Source: Thermoleophilia bacterium
GTDB taxonomy: Bacteria > Actinomycetota > Thermoleophilia > Gaiellales > SKUG01
DNA: 5,154 nt
NCBI GenBank assembly: GCA_007122215.1
Contig: SKUG01000127.1
Location: 1 to 5,154, forward strand
Direction of reading: 5' to 3'
In this document: one piece after another, positions 1 through 5,154 of the stretch
Position numbering within the stretch: the first letter of the stretch is position 1
Layout of the letters: the number at the start of each line of letters is the position of its first letter
The notes under the pieces: generated by a model
The model's input: only the letters and a program-made list of their open reading frames with translations
Database searches by the model: none
What the model was told of the DNA's origin: nothing
Position numbers and translations under genes: made by a program

Positions 1-256
1 ATGCCCAGTCGCGGCGCCATGCCAGCAGCACGAGCGCCACGACCGCGAGCACGAGCCCGCCGATGACCACCGCGGGGCTGCCCAGCAGCGCCCACGCGAG
101 CGGGAAGCTGACGATGCCGATGGCCAGTCCGGTGATCGGTGCCAGCGGCAGGGCCAGGCCCCGGGCGGTTTCACCGAGTGCCCATCGGTGGTACATGACA
201 CCCGCGGCCCCAAAGAGGGCCAGCCAGATGAGTAGGATGCTGATCACCAAAGCCAT
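1..256 (-). CDS. Small multi-pass membrane protein of unknown function (N-terminal part, runs off the left edge)
   Basis: Reading the minus strand from the ATG at 256-254 gives 85 codons without a stop up to the window edge, so the C-terminus is missing. The protein is strikingly hydrophobic. Residues about 2-21 form a first membrane segment (starting MALVISILLIWLALFG). A short polar loop with YHRW and GETARG follows. Residues about 35-59 form a second segment and about 61-80 a third, followed by the basic residues RRDW, which would favour a cytoplasmic position by the positive-inside rule. The start is well fixed: in-frame TGA lies at 277-275 and no other ATG, GTG or TTG occurs between it and this ATG. 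No Shine-Dalgarno sequence is visible, so the message may be leaderless. The gene is divergent from the hydrolase-like gene to its right. I do not recognise the family; no catalytic motif is visible in the part present. Confidence 0.72.
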   Translation of the reverse strand, partial: MALVISILLIWLALFGAAGVMYHRWALGETARGLALPLAPITGLAIGIVSFPLAWALLGSPAVVIGGLVLAVVALVLLAWRRDWA

Positions 257-265
257 GCGGGCGAG

Positions 266-271
266 GTTGTA
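266..271 (-). promoter_or_regulatory. Possible -10 element for the minus-strand membrane protein gene (leaderless or near-leaderless start)
   Basis: On the minus strand the hexamer TACAAC (271 down to 266) matches four of six bases of TATAAT and lies nine bases before the ATG at 256. Transcription would then begin within a few bases of the start codon, which agrees with the absence of a ribosome binding site. No good -35 hexamer is visible 16-18 bases upstream (TTTCGG or GTTTCG at best), so this call is weak. Confidence 0.25.
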
Positions 272-281
272 CCGTCAGGGA

Positions 282-304
282 CCCGAGCCGAAACCCAGCT
301 CGGG
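282..304. repeat. Inverted repeat in the divergent intergenic region (possible operator or hairpin)
   Basis: CCCGAGC at 282-288 is perfectly inverted as GCTCGGG at 298-304 with a nine-base spacer. It lies between the divergent membrane protein gene and the hydrolase gene, just upstream of the weak -10 of the former and 40 bases before the GTG of the latter. It could be a dimeric regulator site or a hairpin in an mRNA leader. In GC-rich DNA a 7-bp repeat can also arise by chance. Confidence 0.3.
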
Positions 305-326
305 GCACGCACGATGGCCGAGGTTC

Positions 327-334
327 GGGGGAGG
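327..334 (+). promoter_or_regulatory. Ribosome binding site deciding the hydrolase start
   Basis: The purine run GGGGGAGG is the best Shine-Dalgarno match in this region and lies nine bases before the GTG at 344. The upstream in-frame ATG at 314 has no comparable sequence before it. The site would be inside the gene if the ATG were used. Confidence 0.55.
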
Positions 335-343
335 TACGGTCCA

Positions 344-1132
344 GTGGCAGGCGTGGGGGCCATCAGCGCGTCGGAAACGTCCGCCCTGGCGGGCGCGCTC
401 GCTGCGATCGGGCAGGCACCGGAGCAGCCGGAGGCAACGCCGCCGGCTGGCTGGAGCCCGCAGCAGGTCGCTGACCGCCTGCTCGACACCCTGCTGGCAG
501 GCGACGGTCCGATCTACATCGCCGTGACCGGTACCGGCGGCGCGAGCTACGACCACGCCGTGCTGTCGACCCTGCAGGAGGTGGCGCGGCAGGGATCCGG
601 GGGGGCGGCAACGGTCGTGTCGCTGCCGTATGCCAACGGCGTTGCCGACATCGGCCGGCGAACGCTCGGGCTGTCGGGCAGCGGGCGCGACGAGGCGCTC
701 GCGATCGTGCTGCGCGAGCTGGCGCGCCGGGCGCCGCATCGCCCGGTCTACGTGGTGGCGCAGAGCCAGGGGTCGTGGCTGGTGTCGCAGGTGCTGCGGG
801 ACGATCCCGATGCCGCGCGCGCAGTCACGCGCGCGGTGCTCTTCTCCCGCCCGGCGCTGGCACCGTCGGTCGATGCCTGGGTGGCCGCGGGGACGCTGCT
901 CGAGGTCAACCACGTCGATGACATCGTCACCGGGGTCCCGACGGCGCTCAACCGGGAGATGCTGCGGTCTTTTGCCGCGTCGACGATGGACTGGATGCGC
1001 GGGCAGCGATTCTCGTACCTGCCGCATCGCTACGAGCCCGATGCGGCCCTGGCTGCGCGCTTCCTGCTGGGCTCGTCGCTGGGACTTGCAGAGGCAGCGC
1101 GCCACCACTCGGGCATGCACCATCGCCACTGA
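344..1132 (+). CDS. Alpha/beta-hydrolase-fold protein (serine hydrolase-like), substrate unknown
   Basis: The product is about 262 residues from GTG 344, or 272 from the in-frame ATG at 314; I prefer GTG because GGGGGAGG precedes it. Numbered from the GTG, residues 57-66 form a hydrophobic strand followed by TGTGG (IYIAVTGTGG), as in the oxyanion-side first strand of alpha/beta hydrolases. Residues 135-143 run VYVVAQSQG, a strand and nucleophile elbow with Ser141. The elbow reads A-Q-S-Q-G instead of G-x-S-x-G and recalls the G-Y-S-Q-G of cutinase and PE-PPE-type hydrolases. Asp192 or Asp193 (NHVDDIVTGVP) and His228 (YLPHRYEP) are in the right order to complete a Ser-Asp-His triad. I see no signal peptide and no membrane segment, so it is probably cytoplasmic. 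The C-terminus is histidine-rich. It is monocistronic, with hairpins following. The fold is fairly likely; the enzymatic activity is inferred and the substrate cannot be named. Confidence 0.75.
   Translation: MAGVGAISASETSALAGALAAIGQAPEQPEATPPAGWSPQQVADRLLDTLLAGDGPIYIAVTGTGGASYDHAVLSTLQEVARQGSGGAATVVSLPYANGVADIGRRTLGLSGSGRDEALAIVLRELARRAPHRPVYVVAQSQGSWLVSQVLRDDPDAARAVTRAVLFSRPALAPSVDAWVAAGTLLEVNHVDDIVTGVPTALNREMLRSFAASTMDWMRGQRFSYLPHRYEPDAALAARFLLGSSLGLAEAARHHSGMHHRH
811..838. repeat. Perfect 9-bp all-GC inverted repeat inside the hydrolase gene
   Basis: CCGCGCGCG at 813-821 and CGCGCGCGG at 828-836 are perfect inverses around a six-base loop (CAGTCA). Two further G-T wobble pairs extend the stem on RNA to 811-838. 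It encodes DAARAVTRAV, which reads as an ordinary alanine/arginine helix, so the repeat may be a by-product of GCG/CGC codon choice. Confidence 0.4.
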
Positions 1133-1145
1133 TCGCGATGGCTGC
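1117..1145 (+). terminator. Hairpin across the hydrolase stop codon (possible terminator)
   Basis: CCATCGC at 1120-1126 pairs with GCGATGG at 1135-1141 around an eight-base loop that contains most of the TGA stop. A single-base bulge then allows GCA 1117-1119 to pair with TGC 1143-1145. No U-tract follows, as is common for hairpin terminators of high-GC actinobacteria. It is well placed to end hydrolase transcription but is not proven to be a terminator. Confidence 0.35.
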
Positions 1146-1149
1146 GGGC

Positions 1150-1174
1150 GGCACGGCAACCCTTGCACGGTGCC
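1150..1174 (+). terminator. Second weak hairpin downstream of the hydrolase gene
   Basis: GGCAC 1150-1154 pairs with GTGCC 1170-1174 and GCAA 1156-1159 pairs with TTGC 1163-1166, separated by a 1x3 internal loop and closed by a three-base CCC loop. It lies directly after the hairpin over the stop codon. It could be a backup terminator, or chance pairing in GC-rich DNA; there is no U-tract. Confidence 0.2.
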
Positions 1175-1233
1175 CCATCCACGGCGAGGCGACGACCGCG
1201 GCATACTGGGGCTGCGGCGTGCGCCCCTCCGCG

Positions 1234-1262
1234 TTGCTGCGGGGCCGTGGGCCTAGTAGGCT
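1234..1262 (+). promoter_or_regulatory. Predicted promoter of the sdh operon
   Basis: TTGCTG at 1234-1239 and TAGGCT at 1257-1262 are separated by exactly 17 bases. The -10 hexamer keeps the essential T-A-N-N-N-T pattern and looks like actinobacterial housekeeping sites (TTGAC-N16-18-TAGGAT type). The -35 keeps TTG. Transcription would start near 1268-1270, giving an sdhA leader of roughly 100 bases. It is the best match I see in the 1133-1371 gap. Confidence 0.45.
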
Positions 1263-1276
1263 CGAGGAAGGTTAGA

Positions 1277-1288
1277 CGTGCGCGCACG
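1277..1288. repeat. 12-bp perfect palindrome just after the predicted sdh transcription start
   Basis: CGTGCGCGCACG is identical to its own reverse complement. It lies about eight bases after the predicted transcription start, where a bound repressor would block initiation or early elongation. It consists of alternating purines and pyrimidines, so a structural (Z-DNA-prone) or chance origin is also possible. Confidence 0.35.
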
Positions 1289-1290
1289 CG

Positions 1291-1306
1291 CACCCGCACG
1301 CGGGTG
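1291..1306. repeat. Second palindrome in the sdh leader (7-bp arms, 2-bp centre)
   Basis: CACCCGC at 1291-1297 is inverted as GCGGGTG at 1300-1306 around AC. It begins two bases after the 12-bp palindrome at 1277-1288. The two side by side, between the promoter and sdhA, suggest an operator or a leader RNA structure. They do not share one obvious core sequence. Confidence 0.3.
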
Positions 1307-1361
1307 GCTGCGCGGGCCGGAACCGTCCGCTGACCCGGCGGAACCGGCACCGACAAGCGCC

Positions 1362-1367
1362 GGGAGG
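1362..1367 (+). promoter_or_regulatory. Ribosome binding site of sdhA
   Basis: GGGAGG ends four bases before the GTG at 1372. The spacing is a little short, but the site supports this GTG as the start. The conserved dinucleotide-binding strand of SdhA begins only a few residues later, so no downstream start is acceptable. Confidence 0.55.
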
Positions 1368-1371
1368 CACC

Positions 1372-3066
1372 GTGGTCACACAGCATGACGTCGTCATCGT
1401 CGGAGCAGGACTCGCAGGCATGCGGGCCGCCATCGAGGCAGCACGGGGCGGCGTCGACGTCGCCGTGGTATCCAAGCTCCACCCGGTACGCAGCCACTCG
1501 GGGTCTGCCGAGGGCGGCATCAACGTCGCGCTGGGCAACGTCGCCGACGACGACCCGGACATCCACACCTTCGACACCATCAAGGGCTCGGACTACCTGG
1601 CAGACCAGGACGCCGCCGAGATCATGTGCCACGAGGCGATCGAGGACATCATCGAGCTCGAGCACATGGGCTGCTACTTCTCGCGCCTGCCCAACGGGCG
1701 GATCGCCCAGCGCCCCTTCGGCGCCGCCGGATCGCCACGTACGGCGTTCGCCGCGGACATCACCGGACACGTGCTGCTGCACGTGATGTACGAGCAGCTG
1801 CTCAAGCACGAGGTCAAGGTCTACGAGGAGTACTTCGCGGTCGACCTCGCGATGGATGGCGAGACCTGCACGGGCGTGGTCTGCTGGGACCTCGTCAACG
1901 GCGGGGTCAAGGCGGTCGCTGCCCGCTCGACGGTGCTGGCCACGGGCGGCATGGGGCGGATGTTCCACGGCACCACCAACGCCTACGCCTGCACCGGTGA
2001 CGGCATGGCCATGGCCTTCCGGGCGGGCGCTCCGCTCAAGGACATGGAGATGATGCAGTTCCACCCCACGACGCTCAAGTCCAACGGGGTGCTGATCACC
2101 GAGGGCTGCCGCGGCGAGGGCGGCTACCTGCGCAACTCCGAGGGCGAGCGCTTCATGGCGAAGTACGCCCCGAACGCGCTGGAGCTGGCCTCCCGCGACG
2201 TGGTCAGCCGCTCGGAGTGGACGGAGATCCACGAGGGCCGCGGCGTCGACGGCTGCGTGCTGCTCGACCTCACCCACCTCGGGGCCGACCACATCAACCG
2301 CGCCCTGCCGGGCTCCCGGGAGCTCGCGCTCGATCACGCCGGCGTCGACGCCATCGACGACCCGATCCCGGTCCGGCCTGGCGCCCACTACCAGATGGGC
2401 GGCGTCGCCACCGACGTCTGGGGCCGCACCCCCATCGAGGGCCTGTACGCAGCGGGCGAGGTCGCCTGCGTGAGCGTGCACGGCGCGAACCGCCTCGGTG
2501 GCAACTCGCTCCTCGAGACCGTGGTCTACGGCCGCCGGACCGGCGCGAAGGCTGCCGAGGAGGCTGCCGAGCGCCGCCCCGTCGAGGCCACCCGCACCGC
2601 TGCCGGCATCGACATGGTGCGCCAGCGGGTCAACCGGCTGCTCGCCACCGAGAGCGGCCCGCGGTCCGATGAGCTGCGCGAGGCGCTGGCCACGACGATG
2701 TACGACAACCTCGGCGTCTTCCGCGACGAGGCAGGCATGACCCAGGCCGTCAAGGACATCGCCGAGCTGCGCGCCCGCTACGACGAGGGCGTGGTCGTCC
2801 AGGACAAGGGCGATGTCTTCAACTCCGACCTGACCTACGCGATCGAGGTCGGGTACCTGCTGGAGATGGCCGACACCCTCGCCCAGTGCGGTGTCTTCCG
2901 CAAGGAGAGCCGCGGCGCCCACTCCCGCACCGACTTCGTCGAGCGCGACGACGAGAACTGGCTGTGCCACACCATCGTGCGGCGCACGCCGGAGGACCCG
3001 GAGTTCACGATCGAGACCGCGCCGGTGACGATCACCAAGCACCAGCCGAAGGTCCGCACGTACTGA
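1372..3066 (+). CDS. sdhA: Succinate dehydrogenase / fumarate reductase flavoprotein subunit
   Basis: This is the 564-residue catalytic subunit that interconverts succinate and fumarate on a covalently bound FAD, linking the TCA cycle to the quinone pool. Residues 6-18 carry the FAD-binding Rossmann motif ([13 protein letters not shown]). His42 in [11 protein letters not shown] matches the histidine that holds the FAD 8-alpha bond in E. coli SdhA. The active site is complete: His231 (QFHPTT), the TEGCRGEGG loop at 243-251, Arg275 (SRDVV), the expected proton-shuttle arginine, His339 (HYQMGG) and Arg373 ([11 protein letters not shown]). The C-terminal domain has the conserved ESRGAHSR (512-519) and DDENWLCH segments and ends KVRTY like E. 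coli SdhA. The length is close to the family norm of about 570-590. GTG 1372 is chosen because of the preceding GGGAGG and the conserved N-terminus. It is the first gene of the operon with sdhB and the HdrB-like gene. Direction in vivo (oxidase or reductase) cannot be read from this subunit. Confidence 0.97.
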   Translation: MVTQHDVVIVGAGLAGMRAAIEAARGGVDVAVVSKLHPVRSHSGSAEGGINVALGNVADDDPDIHTFDTIKGSDYLADQDAAEIMCHEAIEDIIELEHMGCYFSRLPNGRIAQRPFGAAGSPRTAFAADITGHVLLHVMYEQLLKHEVKVYEEYFAVDLAMDGETCTGVVCWDLVNGGVKAVAARSTVLATGGMGRMFHGTTNAYACTGDGMAMAFRAGAPLKDMEMMQFHPTTLKSNGVLITEGCRGEGGYLRNSEGERFMAKYAPNALELASRDVVSRSEWTEIHEGRGVDGCVLLDLTHLGADHINRALPGSRELALDHAGVDAIDDPIPVRPGAHYQMGGVATDVWGRTPIEGLYAAGEVACVSVHGANRLGGNSLLETVVYGRRTGAKAAEEAAERRPVEATRTAAGIDMVRQRVNRLLATESGPRSDELREALATTMYDNLGVFRDEAGMTQAVKDIAELRARYDEGVVVQDKGDVFNSDLTYAIEVGYLLEMADTLAQCGVFRKESRGAHSRTDFVERDDENWLCHTIVRRTPEDPEFTIETAPVTITKHQPKVRTY

Positions 3067-3083
3067 GCATCAAGATGCCATCA

Positions 3084-3109
3084 GCTCCCGACCGATAGGG
3101 GTGGGGAGC
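3084..3109 (+). repeat. Intercistronic hairpin between sdhA and sdhB
   Basis: GCTCCC 3084-3089 pairs with GGGAGC 3104-3109. After a symmetrical G-G mismatch, ACC 3091-3093 pairs with GGT 3100-3102 around a six-base loop. It lies 17 bases after the sdhA stop and 45 bases before the sdhB start. No U-tract follows, and sdhB clearly belongs to the same complex, so a role in partial termination, mRNA processing or stability is more likely than full termination. Confidence 0.45.
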
Positions 3110-3154
3110 GGGTAGGACAGCCGCAGGACGCATCGACACGACAAGGCAGGAACC

Positions 3155-4312
3155 ATGAAGGCGAAGCTGAAGATCTGGCGCCAGACGCCACGCCCGGACG
3201 GCAGCGTCCAGCGGGAGCTCGTGCCGTTCGAGATCGACGTGCACGAGGAGGCCACCCTGCTCGACACGCTCGATGCGATCAAGCACCACGTCGACGGCTC
3301 GCTCGCCTACCGCAAGAGCTGCCGGATGGCGGTCTGCGGGTCCTGCGGGATGCGCATGGACGGTCGCGCGGTGCTCGCCTGCAAGGTGCGGATGGCCCCG
3401 CTGGTCGAGGATGGGCGCACCCCGGTGATCTCGCCGATGGGGAACATGCCCGTGATCCGCGACCTGGTCACGGACATGTCGGACTTCTGGTCGAAGATCC
3501 GCGCCACCACGCCGTGGCTCGTGCAGGACGACACGCGTCCGAAGCCTGCCGATGGCCGCGAGCACCTGATCTCGCCGGAGGAGCAGGCGAAGATCACCAA
3601 GGAGAGCCTGTGCATCATGTGCGGGTGCTGCGTCAGCGAGTGCAACTCGATGGAGGCAGACCCCGCGTTCATGGGCCCGGCGGCGCTGGCCAAGGCTTAC
3701 CGCTTCGTCGGTGACGAGCGCGACGATGCGACGCGGGAGCGGCTCAAGGCGGTCGACACCAGGCACGGCGTCTGGGACTGCACGCGCTGCTACTTCTGCA
3801 ACGAGCGCTGCCCCAAGGGCGTCGACCCGCGCGATGCGATCGCGAAGCTCGGTGCGGCGCTGTTCGACCACGGCATGACCCGCGACAAGGGCGCCCGGCA
3901 CGCGCAGATCTTCATCAACTCCGCCAAGGGCAAGGGGTCCTTCCCGGGCACGGGCCTGCTCTACAACGGGCACCTGGCCGAGACGGCCCTGGTGCCCTAC
4001 ACGCTGGGGCCCGAGGCGCTGCTGCCCGAGTGGGCGATGATGGGCGTGCGGCTGGCGATGCGCGGCAAGGCGCCGCCACCGTGGCACTCCGCGCTGCACC
4101 GCCAGGAGGGCCTCGACGAGGTCCAGGAGCTGTGGCGGATCCTCGAGCGCGAGGATGGCCCGTCCCGCCGTGGCGGCGAGTTCGACACGCCTGCCGGGGA
4201 GATGCCCCCGAACATCGCCCGCTCGCTGCGCGGCATGTTCACCGCACGAGAGCTCAACGAACGGACCGGCACGAAGCTGGTCGACGAACCCACCGAGGAG
4301 TCCGCATCGTGA
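3155..4312 (+). CDS. sdhB: Succinate dehydrogenase / fumarate reductase iron-sulfur subunit with long C-terminal extension
   Basis: This 385-residue subunit carries electrons between SdhA-FAD and the quinone-side subunit. The N-terminal ferredoxin-like domain has the [2Fe-2S] ligands Cys56, Cys61, Cys64 and Cys76 (SCRMAVCGSCGM, then LAC); all four are cysteines, whereas E. coli SdhB has Asp at the third. The second domain has Cys153, Cys156, Cys159 and Cys163 (CIMCGCCVSEC) and Cys209, Cys212, Cys215, Cys219-Pro (CTRCYFCNERCP). Cys212 fills the position left without cysteine in [3Fe-4S] enzymes, so a [4Fe-4S] cluster is predicted there. After about residue 230, some 155 residues extend beyond the usual 230-260-residue family length. 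They include FINSAKGKGS (253-262) and VRLAMRGKAPPPW (298-310), resembling the tail of HdrC-type proteins. AAGG eight bases, or AGGA three bases, upstream serves as the ribosome binding site of ATG 3155. The gene lies 88 bases after sdhA and overlaps the next gene by four bases. Confidence 0.95.
   Translation: MKAKLKIWRQTPRPDGSVQRELVPFEIDVHEEATLLDTLDAIKHHVDGSLAYRKSCRMAVCGSCGMRMDGRAVLACKVRMAPLVEDGRTPVISPMGNMPVIRDLVTDMSDFWSKIRATTPWLVQDDTRPKPADGREHLISPEEQAKITKESLCIMCGCCVSECNSMEADPAFMGPAALAKAYRFVGDERDDATRERLKAVDTRHGVWDCTRCYFCNERCPKGVDPRDAIAKLGAALFDHGMTRDKGARHAQIFINSAKGKGSFPGTGLLYNGHLAETALVPYTLGPEALLPEWAMMGVRLAMRGKAPPPWHSALHRQEGLDEVQELWRILEREDGPSRRGGEFDTPAGEMPPNIARSLRGMFTARELNERTGTKLVDEPTEESAS
4295..4300 (+). 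promoter_or_regulatory. Ribosome binding site of the HdrB-like gene, inside the end of sdhB
   Basis: GAGGAG lies eight bases before the GTG at 4309, within the last codons of sdhB. With the GTGA stop-start overlap it indicates translational coupling and fixes the start of the third gene. Confidence 0.6.
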
Positions 4313-5154
4313 AGAAGGTCGCCTACTACGCCGGCTGCCTGGCCAGCCTGTCCGCGAAGGAGCTCGACTCCTCCACCCGGGCGCTGGCCCCGAAGCTCGA
4401 CCTCGAGCTCATCGACATGCCCAAGGCGACCTGCTGTGGCGCCGGGGACATCCACGAGGCCAAGCCGGACTTCTACCTGCACCTCAACGCGCGGATCCTC
4501 TCGGAGGCCATGCAGCTCGGCGTCGACACGCTGATGACGATCTGCAACGTCTGCACGCTGAACCTGCGCCAGGCGAACCTCAAGCTGCAGGAGGACGAGG
4601 CGCTGCTCGAGCGGGTCAACCGCAACCTCAAGGAGGCGCGCGTCGAGCCCTACGACGGCTCGGTGGACGTGCAGCACTTCCTCTGGATGATCACCACCGG
4701 CGAGCGCTACGAGCTGCTGCAGAAGGTCGCCACCAAGGGCCTCGGTGGAATGAAGATCGCCCCGTTCTACGGCTGCCAGATCCTGCGCCCGTCGAAGATC
4801 CTCGGCTTCGAGGATCCCGACAGCCCGCAGTCGCTCGAGCGCATCATCCGCGCCTGTGGCGGCGAGCCGGTGGACTACCCGGCCAAGCTCAAGTGCTGCG
4901 GGTTCCCGATCGTGCTGGCGCGCGAGGAGGTGGCCCTCAAGGAGGTCACCCAGCCGCTGCAGCAGGCCTCCGAGGCCGGGGCGGCGGCGATCGTCACGCC
5001 GTGCCCGCTCTGCCACCTCTCCCTGGATGCGTGGCAGTCCAAGGCCGAGAAGCATGCCGGGCACCGCTTCGACATGCCCACCCTGCACATGTCACAGCTG
5101 ATCGGGCTCGCGGCGGGGCTGCCCGAGTCGGAGCTGAAGTTCAAGCGCCACGTG
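4309..5154 (+). CDS. HdrB-like cysteine-rich (CCG domain) subunit of a class E succinate dehydrogenase/fumarate reductase, truncated by the window edge
   Basis: The frame is open for 282 codons to the right edge, so the C-terminus is missing; family members are usually about 290-300 residues, so little is lost. Two CCG domains are visible. The first is Cys10, Cys42-Cys43, Cys79, Cys82 with spacing C-x31-CC-x35-CxxC. The second is Cys156, Cys196-Cys197, Cys232, Cys235 with spacing C-x39-CC-x34-CxxC. In heterodisulfide reductase subunit HdrB such domains bind non-cubane [4Fe-4S] clusters. In class E succinate dehydrogenases and 8-methylmenaquinol:fumarate reductases the same protein, variously named SdhE, SdhC or MfrE, stands in for the haem-b membrane anchors. 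No membrane segment is visible, so association with the membrane would be peripheral. GTG 4309 overlaps the sdhB TGA as GTGA and has GAGGAG upstream. A true CoB-CoM heterodisulfide reductase is unlikely because sdhA and sdhB are directly upstream. I leave the symbol blank because sdhE also names an unrelated FAD-assembly factor. Confidence 0.92.
   Translation, partial: MKKVAYYAGCLASLSAKELDSSTRALAPKLDLELIDMPKATCCGAGDIHEAKPDFYLHLNARILSEAMQLGVDTLMTICNVCTLNLRQANLKLQEDEALLERVNRNLKEARVEPYDGSVDVQHFLWMITTGERYELLQKVATKGLGGMKIAPFYGCQILRPSKILGFEDPDSPQSLERIIRACGGEPVDYPAKLKCCGFPIVLAREEVALKEVTQPLQQASEAGAAAIVTPCPLCHLSLDAWQSKAEKHAGHRFDMPTLHMSQLIGLAAGLPESELKFKRHV

Noticed and set aside
63..527. Plus-strand open frame (154 codons) spanning the membrane protein and hydrolase starts
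   Set aside because: It overlaps both better-supported genes. Its translation is rich in R, S and P with no domain, while the minus strand from 256 gives three clean membrane segments.
275..1204. Minus-strand open frame (309 codons) opposite the hydrolase-like gene
   Set aside because: Arginine-rich low-complexity translation typical of a wrong frame in GC-rich DNA. The plus-strand frame has the better ribosome binding site, hydrophobic strands and catalytic-type motifs.
1030..3042. Long open frame on the minus strand (670 codons) opposite sdhA
   Set aside because: It lies antisense to a gene with unmistakable SdhA motifs. Its composition (runs of V, D, L, A, H, R) is what results when codons with G or C in the third place are read on the other strand. 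It has no recognisable motif.
3113..3118. TAGGAC as a -10 element for a separate sdhB promoter
   Set aside because: It lacks the final T, and the sequence 17 bases upstream (GACCGA) does not resemble a -35. The sdhB message most likely comes from the sdhA promoter.
3032..4099. Open frame on the minus strand (355 codons) opposite sdhB
   Set aside because: Same antisense effect opposite a certain gene; arginine-, histidine- and alanine-rich with no domain.
3997..5088. Open frame on the minus strand (363 codons) opposite the end of sdhB and the HdrB-like gene
   Set aside because: Antisense to two genes with clear cysteine motifs and coupled translation; shows no family features of its own.
4309..5154. 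CoB-CoM heterodisulfide reductase subunit B of a methanogen-like HdrABC complex
   Set aside because: The CCG motifs fit HdrB, but the immediate partners are SdhA and SdhB, and no HdrA or separate HdrC is seen. A succinate dehydrogenase subunit is the better explanation.

Overview
The window is very GC-rich. Its codons end almost always in G or C, two or three of its genes start with GTG, and a TTGCTG-N17-TAGGCT promoter lies ahead of the main operon. This fits a high-GC actinobacterium. The succinate dehydrogenase is of the non-classical HdrB-associated kind, known from some deep-branching actinobacteria as well as archaea, cyanobacteria and Campylobacterota, so a Thermoleophilia-like or other early-branching lineage is a reasonable but unproven guess. 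No rRNA, tRNA, CRISPR array, insertion sequence or other mobile element was seen.

Layout. Positions 1-256 hold the start of a minus-strand gene for a small, very hydrophobic membrane protein that runs off the left edge. It is divergent from a plus-strand alpha/beta-hydrolase-like gene (344-1132, GTG start behind a strong ribosome binding site; an ATG at 314 is the alternative). The gap between them carries a 7-bp inverted repeat. A 239-base gap (1133-1371) follows, with hairpins after the hydrolase, a plausible sigma-70-type promoter and two adjacent palindromes in the predicted leader of the next operon.

The main content is an sdh operon on the plus strand. It comprises sdhA (1372-3066, flavoprotein with covalent-FAD histidine and full active site), sdhB (3155-4312, iron-sulfur subunit with a long C-terminal extension) and a gene for an HdrB-like subunit with two complete CCG cysteine domains (4309 to the right edge). 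The last gene overlaps sdhB by the four bases GTGA. Together they would form a class E succinate:quinone or fumarate:quinol oxidoreductase. Electrons would pass between succinate/fumarate at SdhA-FAD, the SdhB clusters and the HdrB-like subunit, which would replace the haem-b membrane anchors SdhC/SdhD of the textbook enzyme. No classical membrane anchor is seen in the window.

The most notable details are an extra cysteine in SdhB where the [3Fe-4S] cluster normally lacks one, which predicts a [4Fe-4S] cluster there; the roughly 155-residue SdhB extension that resembles the HdrC tail; and the unexplained palindromes and intercistronic hairpin. The enzyme class has been described elsewhere, so this is an uncommon variant rather than a wholly new system.
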